Of a stretch of DNA of 64,000 nt, positions 50,412 through 58,211 are shown piece by piece. Position numbers and translations under genes: made by a program. Within the stretch, counting starts at the first letter, position 1. Every line of letters begins with the position of its first letter. The stretch comes from Acidimicrobiia bacterium. GTDB taxonomy: Bacteria; Actinomycetota; Acidimicrobiia; Acidimicrobiales; Bin134. Where the stretch lies: assembly GCA_022826705.1 (NCBI GenBank), contig JAJDUJ010000009.1, forward strand, positions 62,001 through 126,000, given 5' to 3'. Under the pieces are notes generated by a model. It searched no databases. It saw only the letters and a program-made list of their open reading frames with translations, and had not been told where the DNA came from.

Positions 50412-50848
50412 CGCTGGGTAGGCACCCGCCCGAAGATGTAGGCCAGTCCTACGATTCCCAACCCGATTACGACGCCCCGCCACGTCCACGATCCAATCGC
50501 CAGCCCGGAACTCAACCCCACCGCGACCACGATCATCGTTCCAGCGATCACTTTCGCCCGCCAGGGCATCCCCAATCCCGATCGGTAGTCGGCCACCAGC
50601 TTGCCCACGCCGGGCAGGTTCAGTACCCAGCGCTCCATCCGTTCGCTCGACCGACTGAACGCGGCGGCGGCCATGATGAAGAACACGGTCGACGGCAGGC
50701 CGGGAACGATCACCCCGATGGCCCCTACCGCGACACACACCAGCCCGCCAACAACCCACAGGCCCCGCACCAGCGGGTTGCGGGCCACTTTGGAGTGGCT
50801 CAGAGCAGCGGGATCGCCGGGCTCAGCCGGCGAGTTCGGCGATGTCAC
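50408..50848 (-). CDS. DUF454-family inner-membrane protein (YbaN-like)
   Basis: This 146-residue protein has a hydrophobic segment GLWVVGGLVCVAVGAIGVIVPGLPSTVFFIMAAAAF and a family signature FSRSSERMERWVLNLPGVGKLVADYR, then a second hydrophobic hairpin. DUF454/YbaN proteins are small membrane proteins of unknown function. The first about 20 residues are hydrophilic. It overlaps the upstream small membrane gene by 26 bp, suggesting co-translation. Confidence 0.82.
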   Translation of the reverse strand: MTSPNSPAEPGDPAALSHSKVARNPLVRGLWVVGGLVCVAVGAIGVIVPGLPSTVFFIMAAAAFSRSSERMERWVLNLPGVGKLVADYRSGLGMPWRAKVIAGTMIVVAVGLSSGLAIGSWTWRGVVIGLGIVGLAYIFGRVPTQR

Positions 50849-51170
50849 GCACAGTCAGGTAGCACAGCAGCCCGATCACCAGAACGTTCACCGTGCACAC
50901 CGGCCACTTCAACCGGTGGTCGGCCCGCCAGAACCGTCGAATACTCAGCCCGTTGAACACAATGGCCACCAAACCGATGGGGACGCTTATGGCGGGCCCC
51001 ACCGAGTCGGCCAACCCCAGCACCGGCAGCAGAAACGGGAACACCAAGTAGGTCAGCAGGCACCGGGTTCCCGACACCACCATCGACTGGCTGAACCGGC
51101 GCTCGGCCGTATTCGGGGCCTGAACTTCGGCCGGAGCGGTGTCAACGGTCATTCCCTCCAAGTCTCCCAC
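50823..51170 (-). CDS. Small membrane protein, unknown
   Basis: This 115-residue protein (109 if the ATG at 51152 is used) has three hydrophobic segments, about residues 33-55, 57-75 and 88-105: CLLTYLVFPFLLPVLGL, VPIGLVAIVFNGLSI and CTVNVLVIGLLCYL. The pattern resembles short uncharacterised actinobacterial membrane proteins. A GGAGGG run lies directly before ATG 51152 but too close to act in the usual way, so GTG 51170 is kept as the start with low certainty. The 3' end overlaps the DUF454 gene. Confidence 0.65.
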   Translation of the reverse strand: MGDLEGMTVDTAPAEVQAPNTAERRFSQSMVVSGTRCLLTYLVFPFLLPVLGLADSVGPAISVPIGLVAIVFNGLSIRRFWRADHRLKWPVCTVNVLVIGLLCYLTVRDIAELAG

Positions 51171-51224
51171 TCAAAGTCCACCGTCGTCTCACCGGATAGC
51201 CGGTTTCGTTAGCATCACCAAACC

Positions 51225-54176
51225 ATGAGCCGGTTACCGCGCCTCGCCGTCCTCTGCCTTGCCCTCGCCCTTGTCGCAGCCGCCTGCGGAGGAGATGACG
51301 ACGAACAGCCCGCGGTCCCTGCTCCTACCCCCGCCGCCACCGCCGAGCCGGCCCCGGAGCCGACCGCCGCCCCGCCCGCCACTCCCACCGACACCGCCCC
51401 CGCTCCCACCGGCCCCACCTGCGACTGGCCCATGTGGGGCCACGGCATCGATCGCACCTTCTCCTACCCGTGCGACAGCGGCATAAGCCCCGACACTGCC
51501 GCCAGTCTGCGCCGCATCTGGTACTTCAACACCAGCGACGTGGTCACCGCCGCCCCAGTGGTGGTGGATGGCGTGCTGTATGTGGGCGACTGGGCCGGCC
51601 GGTTCTACGCCCTGAACGCAGCCGATGGCACCGAGATCTGGCACTTCGACGCCGAGTACCACGACAACGTCTACGCCGGGCAGATCACCTCGTCGGCCTC
51701 CTACACCGTGATCAACGGCACCCCCGCGGTCGTGTTCAACGCCGGGCGCACCATCCATGCCCTCAACGCCGCCGACGGCACCGTGATCTGGACCCACGCC
51801 CTGGGCGAGCCCGGCTGGCCCACCGAGCTGGAGACCACCCCCATCGTGGTGGAAGACCGGGTGATCGCCACCTTCGACACCCACAACGCCCCCTTCCCCG
51901 CCGGGGTGGTGGCCGTGGGCCTGGCCACCGGCGAGTTGCTCTGGCACTTCGACCTCGAGGGCGGCGACCATCGGGGCTGCGGGGGAGTGTGGGGATCGCC
52001 CTCGGTCGACCTCGAGCGCCGCCTCATGTTTGCCGGCAGCGCCAACTGCCCCACCTCCCCCGACGGCTGGGGCCCTTACACCGAGGCCCTCTTCGCGGTG
52101 GACATCGACACCGGCGATCCCGCCTGGAGCTTCCAGCCCCATCCCCCCAACAACGACGACTCCGACTTCGCCGGGGTGCCGGTGCTGTTCACCGCCGACG
52201 ACCAAGACCTCGTCGGCCTTGGCAACAAAGACGCCGTGTTCTACGTGGTGAACCGCGACACCGGCGAGCTGGTGTGGAAAACCCGGGCCACCGCCGACAA
52301 CGTGATCCGCCCCAACTTCTCCAGCGGCGGCTTCATCGGCCCGGCCGCCTACGCCGAGGGGATCATCGCGGGCGGCACTGGCGTGGCCGACTGCCCCTGC
52401 ATGCACGCCTTCGACGCCGCCACCGGCGACATCGTCTGGCAGCAGCACGCCGTCGGCCCCACTTACTCGCCCACCACCGAGGTGAACGGGGTGGTGTTCG
52501 TGGGCTCGCTCGATTTCACCCTGCGAGCCCTGCGCCTCGACAACGGCGAAGTGCTTTGGTCCGACGAGCTCACCGGTCTCATCTCCGGGGGAGTAGCCAT
52601 CGTGGGCGACGACATGTGGGCCGTGGCCGGCTTCCGCGAGCCGGGATCGGCCGGCCCATCAGAGACATCCGGCGTGTTCCGCTACACCGTGACCCCCGAC
52701 GTGGAGGCCGCCGCCCAGACCGCTCCCGAGCAAGAGCCGGAGCCCGAAGCGGGCCAGGTCCGCCTGGTGGGAGCGTCGGGCCGCTGCATCGACGCCCCCT
52801 GCGACGTGGGCTTCGACTTCAAGACCCCGCCGCCCGGCACCGACCCCCAACTCACCCTGTCGATCCAAACCGACCCCTTCGAGCTCACCGTCACCTCCAG
52901 CGGCCTGGGCGACCCCGCCGCCTGGCTCCGGGAGGGGAGCGCGGCCGCCGAAGTGGGGGCGTCGGCCTTCGGTGTGCTGGTGTCCGAGCGCGACGACCGC
53001 CCCTCAGGCGGCTACCTGTGCGTGCTCGAAGAAGACGGCGGCTGCGTCGCCCGCACCGTGCCCCGCCCCGGTGCCTCCTACAACCGCATCAGCCTGCTGG
53101 CCCTGCACGACACCACTGCCATTCCCGGCCCCGCCGACGGCTTCGACCGCCTGGTGGCCAGCATCGGCTTCAACCCGCCGCTGCAAACCGAGCCCCTAAG
53201 CCCGCCCACCTACCTGGTGTTCAGCCCCCAGGGCAACAACCTGGTGGTGTACGGCGACAACGGCGGCACCCAGCGGCTCATCACCAACGCCCGTGAGGAT
53301 CCCGACGGCCGCGACATCAACGGCCAGGTGTGCTTTACCGGCGACGGCCGCTTCATCGCCGGCGAGGACACCGGCCAGCCCGAGGTCCCCGCCGGGTTCG
53401 GCATCTTCCAACTCGAGGGCGACACCCTCGGCAACCTCACCGCCACCCAGATCGGCAAGCTCACCCCCGATTTCGAAGCCGCAGACAACCAGCCCGAGCC
53501 CTACGGCTGCGCCTTCCTGCCCGACGGGCGCCTGCTCACCACCGACGTGGGCAACCAGGCGTCCGGCCCCGGCACCGGCCAGCTCACCGTGTGGTTCCCG
53601 CCCTACGACGGCGCCCGGTGCGTGGTGGCCGACGACATTGCTACCGCCCAGCAGCTGGCCGCCGACGGAGACGACGTGCTGGTGGCCTCGGCCCGCCCGC
53701 CCACCATTGGGGTGCAGCGCTACTCCAACCTGCCCCGCACCGCTGAGGAGTGCGACCCCGAAGCGGTCACCGTCGAGCTGTTCATCGGCGTCGGTCACGG
53801 CCTCAGCCTCACCACCGGCGTGGCCGCCGACCGCCAAGGCGGCTGGTACGTGTCCGACACGCTCGGCGGCTTCATCAACCAGTACGACGGCCAGGGCAAC
53901 TTCGTGCGCACCGTGTTGGCACCGCCCGAAGGCGAGGGGTTGAGCCTCGAGCCCATCAGCACCGGCTCCCCGCTGGGCATCGCCGTGGGCCTCGACGGCA
54001 CCCTCTACTACGCCGACTTGGCCCTGGTCTTCAATGACTCGGGCATCGGACCCGCCTCGAGCCAGGGCACCGTGCGCCGCATCCGCTTCGACGAAAGCAA
54101 CCAGCCCCTGCCGCCGGAGACCATCGACTACGGCCTCTCGTTCCCCGACGGCCTCGGCGTTCTGCCCCTGCCGTGA
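51225..54176 (+). CDS. Double-propeller exported lipoprotein (PQQ-like plus NHL/SMP-30-like)
   Basis: This is 983 residues. A signal peptide ends in LALVAAACGG with Cys21 as the lipobox cysteine, followed by an Ala/Pro-rich linker. Residues about 65-500 are a PQQ-dehydrogenase-like beta-propeller with repeated GxxYALNAADGTEIWHF / ALNAADGTVIWTHA / NRDTGELVWKTRA blades. After a Gln/Glu/Pro linker, residues about 510-983 carry a second propeller-like region with GLGDPAAWLREG, FGIFQLEGDTLGNL, GVAADRQGGWYVSDTLGGFINQYDGQGNFVRTV and GIAVGLDGTLYYADLAL. It could be an exported alcohol dehydrogenase-like or sugar-lactone sensor. Catalytic PQQ-binding residues were not identified, so enzyme activity is uncertain. 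TAGCAT lies 9 nt before the ATG. Confidence 0.8.
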   Translation: MSRLPRLAVLCLALALVAAACGGDDDEQPAVPAPTPAATAEPAPEPTAAPPATPTDTAPAPTGPTCDWPMWGHGIDRTFSYPCDSGISPDTAASLRRIWYFNTSDVVTAAPVVVDGVLYVGDWAGRFYALNAADGTEIWHFDAEYHDNVYAGQITSSASYTVINGTPAVVFNAGRTIHALNAADGTVIWTHALGEPGWPTELETTPIVVEDRVIATFDTHNAPFPAGVVAVGLATGELLWHFDLEGGDHRGCGGVWGSPSVDLERRLMFAGSANCPTSPDGWGPYTEALFAVDIDTGDPAWSFQPHPPNNDDSDFAGVPVLFTADDQDLVGLGNKDAVFYVVNRDTGELVWKTRATADNVIRPNFSSGGFIGPAAYAEGIIAGGTGVADCPCMHAFDAATGDIVWQQHAVGPTYSPTTEVNGVVFVGSLDFTLRALRLDNGEVLWSDELTGLISGGVAIVGDDMWAVAGFREPGSAGPSETSGVFRYTVTPDVEAAAQTAPEQEPEPEAGQVRLVGASGRCIDAPCDVGFDFKTPPPGTDPQLTLSIQTDPFELTVTSSGLGDPAAWLREGSAAAEVGASAFGVLVSERDDRPSGGYLCVLEEDGGCVARTVPRPGASYNRISLLALHDTTAIPGPADGFDRLVASIGFNPPLQTEPLSPPTYLVFSPQGNNLVVYGDNGGTQRLITNAREDPDGRDINGQVCFTGDGRFIAGEDTGQPEVPAGFGIFQLEGDTLGNLTATQIGKLTPDFEAADNQPEPYGCAFLPDGRLLTTDVGNQASGPGTGQLTVWFPPYDGARCVVADDIATAQQLAADGDDVLVASARPPTIGVQRYSNLPRTAEECDPEAVTVELFIGVGHGLSLTTGVAADRQGGWYVSDTLGGFINQYDGQGNFVRTVLAPPEGEGLSLEPISTGSPLGIAVGLDGTLYYADLALVFNDSGIGPASSQGTVRRIRFDESNQPLPPETIDYGLSFPDGLGVLPLP

Positions 54177-54208
54177 ACCCCGCCGTGAGCCGCACCGGCC
54201 GCTTGGCC

Positions 54209-54214
54209 TACCAT
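54209..54214 (+). promoter_or_regulatory. TACCAT -10 element, ferredoxin-P450-CaiB operon
   Basis: TACCAT ends 8 nt before the ATG at 54223. It sits in the 46-bp gap after the lipoprotein gene and indicates independent transcription of the operon. Confidence 0.5.
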
Positions 54215-54222
54215 TCCCGCTG

Positions 54223-54423
54223 ATGCGCATCCGGGTGGACACCGAACTCTGCCAAGGGCACGGGCGTTGCTACATGCTGGCCCCCGACCTGTTCGAGGCC
54301 GACGACGACGGCTACTGCCAGCCCACCGATGAGCGGGCCGTGCCCGCCGGGTTGGCCGACCAAGCCCGCCGCGCATCCATGAACTGCCCCGAAGACGCCA
54401 TTTTCCTGACCGAGGAGACCTGA
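54223..54423 (+). CDS. 3Fe-4S-type ferredoxin, P450 partner
   Basis: This 66-residue ferredoxin has MRIRVDTELCQGHGRCYMLAPDLF and MNCPEDAIF. Its cysteine spacing, with a non-cysteine where the fourth ligand of the first motif would be, matches single [3Fe-4S] ferredoxins of actinobacterial P450 systems. The downstream P450 begins at 54423, one base inside this gene's stop (TGATG). It would therefore deliver electrons to that P450; a reductase is not encoded nearby. Confidence 0.88.
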   Translation: MRIRVDTELCQGHGRCYMLAPDLFEADDDGYCQPTDERAVPAGLADQARRASMNCPEDAIFLTEET

Positions 54424-55601
54424 TGACCGACGCCGACACCAAGAAGTATTCGCTGGAACCCCCCGAGGTGGCCCGCAACCCCCACGACACCTATCGGGAG
54501 CTGCGCGACAGCGCCCCGGTCACCGAACTGGGTGGGCGAAGCCAATCCGGAGCCATCACCCTGAGCCGCCACGAAGACGTGATGCGGGCCTTCCAGACCC
54601 CCGAGGTGTTCTCCTCCGACCCCGACGCCGTCGAAATCGGCAACACCCGCCCCCTGGTGCCCCTCCAGATCGACCCGCCCCACCACCGCAAGCACCGCAA
54701 GGCGCTCGACCCGCTGTTCGCCCCCAAGCAGATGGCCAAGCACGAGCCCCGGGTGCGGGAGCTAATCCGCGAGCTCATAAACAAAGTGGCCGATCAGGGC
54801 CACTGCAATTTCCACAACGACATCGCCGAGCCCATGCCCTCCACCATATTCTTGGAGCTGTTGGGCCTGCCGGTGAGCCGGGTGGACGAGTTCCTGGCCC
54901 TCAAAGACGGCATCATCCGCCCGCCGGCTCGTTCCATGGAAGAACGCCGGGAGAAGGTGAGGGCCACCGGCCAGAAGATCTACGCCGCGCTCGAAGAGGT
55001 GGTGGACGCCCGCATGGCCGAGCGCCAAGACGACTTCCTGTCCACCATCCTCGACGCCGAGGTCGACGGCCAGCCCCTCAGCCGCGACGACGTGGTGGAC
55101 ATCGGCTACCTGTTCTTCTTGGCCGGGCTCGACACTGTGTCGGCCTCGCTGGAGTGCATGGTGGCGTTTTTGGCCCAGAACCCCGACCACCGCCAGCGCC
55201 TGGTGGACGAGCCCGAGATGATCCCCCACGCCGTGGAGGAGATGCTGCGCTACGAGAGCCCGGTGGCCAGCTCAGCCCGCATCACCGCCGTCGACACCGA
55301 GGTGAACGGCTGCCCCATCTCGGCGGGTACCCGTATCCACCTGTTGATCGGCTCGGCCAACACCGACGAGCGGTCTTGGCTCGATCCCGACAATGTGGAC
55401 TTCGACCGGGAGTCCAAAAAGCACATCGCCTTTGGCGCTGGCGTCCACCGCTGTCTGGGCTCCCATCTGGCCCGTATGGAGCTGCGGGTGGCCCTCGAGG
55501 AGTGGCACGCCCGGGTGCCCCACTACCGCCTGGCCGACGGCATCGAGCTGGAGTTCAGCCAGGGCATCCGTCAGATCGACAATTTGGAGCTGGTGTGGTG
55601 A
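54423..55601 (+). CDS. Cytochrome P450, ferredoxin-linked
   Basis: This 392-residue P450 has I-helix AGLDTV at 234-239 (Asp237-Thr238 acid/alcohol pair), ExxR as Glu273-Arg276, and heme loop FGAGVHRCLG with Cys344. The N-terminal SRHEDVMRAFQTPEVFSSDP fits the general fold. Its start overlaps the ferredoxin stop by one base, so the two are a co-transcribed electron-transfer pair. The 3' end (NLELVW) is partly repeated just downstream (see 55598-55636). The CoA-transferase that follows suggests the substrate is an acid or CoA ester. Confidence 0.9.
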   Translation: MTDADTKKYSLEPPEVARNPHDTYRELRDSAPVTELGGRSQSGAITLSRHEDVMRAFQTPEVFSSDPDAVEIGNTRPLVPLQIDPPHHRKHRKALDPLFAPKQMAKHEPRVRELIRELINKVADQGHCNFHNDIAEPMPSTIFLELLGLPVSRVDEFLALKDGIIRPPARSMEERREKVRATGQKIYAALEEVVDARMAERQDDFLSTILDAEVDGQPLSRDDVVDIGYLFFLAGLDTVSASLECMVAFLAQNPDHRQRLVDEPEMIPHAVEEMLRYESPVASSARITAVDTEVNGCPISAGTRIHLLIGSANTDERSWLDPDNVDFDRESKKHIAFGAGVHRCLGSHLARMELRVALEEWHARVPHYRLADGIELEFSQGIRQIDNLELVW

Positions 55602-55636
55602 ACAAGAACGCCCTCAACCTGGAGCTGGTCTGGTGA
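55598..55636 (+). other. 12-codon mini-ORF between P450 and CaiB genes
   Basis: GTG at 55598 overlaps the P450 stop (GTGA) and opens a 12-codon frame, ending in a TGA that itself overlaps the CaiB GTG start (GTGA) at 55633. Its last six codons encode NLELVW, the same as the last six of the P450, from a 35-bp-spaced near-repeat in a different frame. It is either a translational-coupling bridge or a tandem-duplication scar; there is no evidence of a stable peptide. Confidence 0.35.
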
Positions 55637-56874
55637 GCGACAACCCCGCCCCGCCCAGCCGCCCCCTTGAGGGCATCCGGGTGGTCGAGGTCGCTAGCTG
55701 GATGTTCATCCCCTCCGGCGGGTCGGTGCTGGTCGACTGGGGTGCCGACGTGATCAAGGTGGAGCACCCGGTGACCGGCGATCCCCAGCGGGGCCTCATC
55801 ACTTCCGGGCTCGTGCCCGGCGGCACGGGCGGCGTCAACTTCATGATCGAGCAGCCCAACCGGGGCAAGCGCTCTATCGGCTTGAACCTGGCCCATCCCG
55901 ACGGCCGGGAGATGCTGCTCAAGCTGGTGGAGACCGCGGATGTGTTCCTTACCAACTACATGCCCCCGGTGCGCCGCAAGCTCCGCATCGACACCGAAGA
56001 CCTGCGAGAGCGCAACCGCCAGATCATCATCGCCCGGGGCTCGGGCCAGGGCCCCCACGGCCCCGACGCCGAAAAGGGCGGTTACGACGGCGCCTCCTTC
56101 TGGGCCCGGGGCGGCATGGGCGCCACCCTGCCCGCCCGCCCCGACGGCTGGCCCATGAGCCAGCCCGCCCCCGCCTTCGGCGACGTCATGGGCGGCATGG
56201 CCACTGCCGGCGCCATCGCCGCGGCCCTCTACCAGCGGGCCGCCACCGGCGAGCCGTCGGTAATCGACGTGTCGCTGCTGGCCACCGCCATGTGGCAGCT
56301 CTCACCCCTGGTGATCGCGGCCAAGCTCTTCGGCATGGACCGGCTCCCCGCCGGCGACCGCACCAAGATGGTCAACCCCGTGGTCAACGCCTACCGCACC
56401 TCCGATGATCGCTACCTCAGCTTCATCCTGCTCCAAGCCGACAAGCACTGGGCCCAGCTCTGCGAGTGCATCGGCCGCCCCGAGCTGGCCACCGACCCTC
56501 GCTTCGTCGACATGGCCGCCCGAGCCGAGAACAACGAGGCCTGCATCGCCATCCTCGACGAGGTGTTCGAATCCCATCCCCTCGACTACTGGAAGGAGGC
56601 CTTGGCCGACTTCAAAGGCGTGTGGGTCCCGTTCCAGACCCTCAACGAGCTCTACGAAGACCCTCAGGTCATCGCCAACGGATACCTCCCCGCCATGACC
56701 ACCGGCAACGGCCAAGAGGTCCAGCTCGTAGCCAACCCCGCCATGTTCAATGAGCAGCCCGTGTCCGTGGACCGCGCCCCCGAACACGGCGAACACACCG
56801 AAACCCTCCTCCTAGAAGCCGGAATCCCCTGGGAAGACATAGCCGCCATGAAGGAGTCCGGCGCGATCCTCTAG
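55633..56874 (+). CDS. CaiB/BaiF-family CoA-transferase
   Basis: This 413-residue type III CoA-transferase has GIRVVEVASWMFIPSGGSVLVDWGADVIKVE near the start, NRGKRSIGLNLAHPDGREMLLKLVETADVFLTNY and GYDGASFWARGG, AFGDVMGGMATAGAIAAALYQR. The Asp of LAHPDGRE is in a conserved loop; the catalytic Asp of formyl-CoA-transferase-type enzymes is not certain here. It would move CoA from an acyl-CoA to another acid, here probably the product of the ferredoxin-P450 pair. GTG 55633 gives a normal length. Convergent 4-bp overlap with the DUF1761 gene. Confidence 0.85.
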   Translation: MSDNPAPPSRPLEGIRVVEVASWMFIPSGGSVLVDWGADVIKVEHPVTGDPQRGLITSGLVPGGTGGVNFMIEQPNRGKRSIGLNLAHPDGREMLLKLVETADVFLTNYMPPVRRKLRIDTEDLRERNRQIIIARGSGQGPHGPDAEKGGYDGASFWARGGMGATLPARPDGWPMSQPAPAFGDVMGGMATAGAIAAALYQRAATGEPSVIDVSLLATAMWQLSPLVIAAKLFGMDRLPAGDRTKMVNPVVNAYRTSDDRYLSFILLQADKHWAQLCECIGRPELATDPRFVDMAARAENNEACIAILDEVFESHPLDYWKEALADFKGVWVPFQTLNELYEDPQVIANGYLPAMTTGNGQEVQLVANPAMFNEQPVSVDRAPEHGEHTETLLLEAGIPWEDIAAMKESGAIL

Positions 56875-57296
56875 GTCCAAACCGCCAGCACGATTCCGAT
56901 CACCGCGTAGGAGATGAGCGGATAGCCGGAGTTGATGGCCAGCAGCTTCAGGCTGCGCCCTTCGAAGGCGTAGTTCACCCCGTGTGAGGTGACCACGAAC
57001 CCCACTGCGGCCAGCACCCCCAATCCAAGCCCCTCGCCGGCGTTGTCGGCCTCCATCCCCTGTACCAACAGCGCCAGCCCAAGGGTGAACACGATGGCCA
57101 ACACGATGGCGATGACATACGGGTACCACTGGCGGGGCGTGCCCTTCATGGCCTCGATGTCCTCTTGGGTCATCCCGGTCTCGGCCATCCACGGTTTGGC
57201 GAAGGTGCCGTACCAGAAGGCCCCGAGCAGTTGGTTGAACACCACGGCGACCAGGATCGCCAGATAGTTCAGATCGCCGAAATCGATGTTGTCCAT
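56871..57296 (-). CDS. DUF1761-family membrane protein
   Basis: This 141-residue protein begins DLNYLAILVAVVFNQLLGAFWYGTFAKPWM, the DUF1761 signature (INYLAVLVA..., then W-Y and a KxWM), followed by three more hydrophobic segments with a GMT region between. The family has unknown function and is found in many bacteria as a small membrane protein. The start follows GGAGG on the minus strand with very short spacing. Confidence 0.8.
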   Translation of the reverse strand: MDNIDFGDLNYLAILVAVVFNQLLGAFWYGTFAKPWMAETGMTQEDIEAMKGTPRQWYPYVIAIVLAIVFTLGLALLVQGMEADNAGEGLGLGVLAAVGFVVTSHGVNYAFEGRSLKLLAINSGYPLISYAVIGIVLAVWT

Positions 57297-57310
57297 GCCT
57301 CCATCATGCC

Positions 57311-58147
57311 TCAGCTCTCGAACAGTGCGGCGGCGATGGCGGCGGCGATGAGGGGCGGGTCTTGGAGGGGGCCGAAGTGGGTCAGGTTGTCGTATTGCAT
57401 CAGAGCGGCGTTGGGGAGCCGCTCGGCCACCAGGGGAGCGGCCATGGCCGGCGGATCGGTGTCGGTGCCCACTGCCACCGTGACCGCGGTGGCCACCTCC
57501 ACCAGCCGGGGAAACCCCTCCAAATCGGGATTCTCAAAGATGGTCGCCTCGGTGTCGGGCGCGCACTTCAGCTCAACCGTGCCGTCGGGCAGATCCCGAA
57601 GGCCGTGGTCCACATAGGCCCGAAGCGCCTCGGGGGCGAACAGGCTCAGCGGCGGCTTGGATGCGTAGCGGTCATAGGCCGCTTGGCGAGATTCGAATTC
57701 CGCCCGCCGCATCCGGGCGATGGCCGCCAGCATGTTCACGCCGTCTCGGGGAACAGTCCGGCCCGGAATGGTCACCGGCTCGAACACCCAGGCCCGGTCG
57801 AAGGTCCCCGGCCGGGCCTGCTCGGCCTTCAGGATCGACGCCCCGCCCAGCGAGTGGCCCGCCGCCAGCCGAGGCGCGGGATCGAGCGCGTCCACCGCGG
57901 CCAGCACATCGTCGGCCATGCCGTTCCAGTGGTAGTCCTCATCGGGGCCCGACACGCTGTCGCCGTGGCCCCGGAAGTCCAGCGCCCAGCAGTGGGCCAC
58001 CGACGCCAATTCCCGAACCACCGGCTGCCACATCGGCCCGCAGAACCCGTTGGCATGGCAGAACAGCACCGTCGGCCCGTCGCCCCCCAGGTCGTGCAGC
58101 GCCACCCGAGCGCCCTTGGTCGAGTCAATCAGCATCGGGCCGCTCAT
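57311..58147 (-). CDS. Alpha/beta-hydrolase fold protein
   Basis: This 278-residue protein has VLFCHANGFCGPMWQPVV (oxyanion-hole region), ALDFRGHGDS, the nucleophile elbow AAGHSLGGASI with Ser, and a C-terminal DNLTHFGPLQDP with the catalytic His. The acid is probably in the AVGTDTDP strand. It hydrolyses an ester, lactone or related bond; the substrate is unknown. The frame is open to 58372, but ATG 58147 or 58135 starts the recognisable protein. It is divergent from the enoyl-CoA hydratase gene at 58212. Confidence 0.82.
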   Translation of the reverse strand: MSGPMLIDSTKGARVALHDLGGDGPTVLFCHANGFCGPMWQPVVRELASVAHCWALDFRGHGDSVSGPDEDYHWNGMADDVLAAVDALDPAPRLAAGHSLGGASILKAEQARPGTFDRAWVFEPVTIPGRTVPRDGVNMLAAIARMRRAEFESRQAAYDRYASKPPLSLFAPEALRAYVDHGLRDLPDGTVELKCAPDTEATIFENPDLEGFPRLVEVATAVTVAVGTDTDPPAMAAPLVAERLPNAALMQYDNLTHFGPLQDPPLIAAAIAAALFES

Positions 58148-58197
58148 GGCCGAAGAACTGTGGTCGCTGCGGTAAGAGCACACATCGGCCCGCAGGT

Positions 58198-58203
58198 TAC
58201 GGT
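58198..58203 (+). promoter_or_regulatory. TACGGT -10 element, leaderless enoyl-CoA hydratase start
   Basis: TACGGT ends 8 nt before the ATG at 58212. It is the same hexamer and spacing as before the FGGY kinase at 35260. Confidence 0.5.
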
Positions 58204-58211
58204 TGGCGGCC

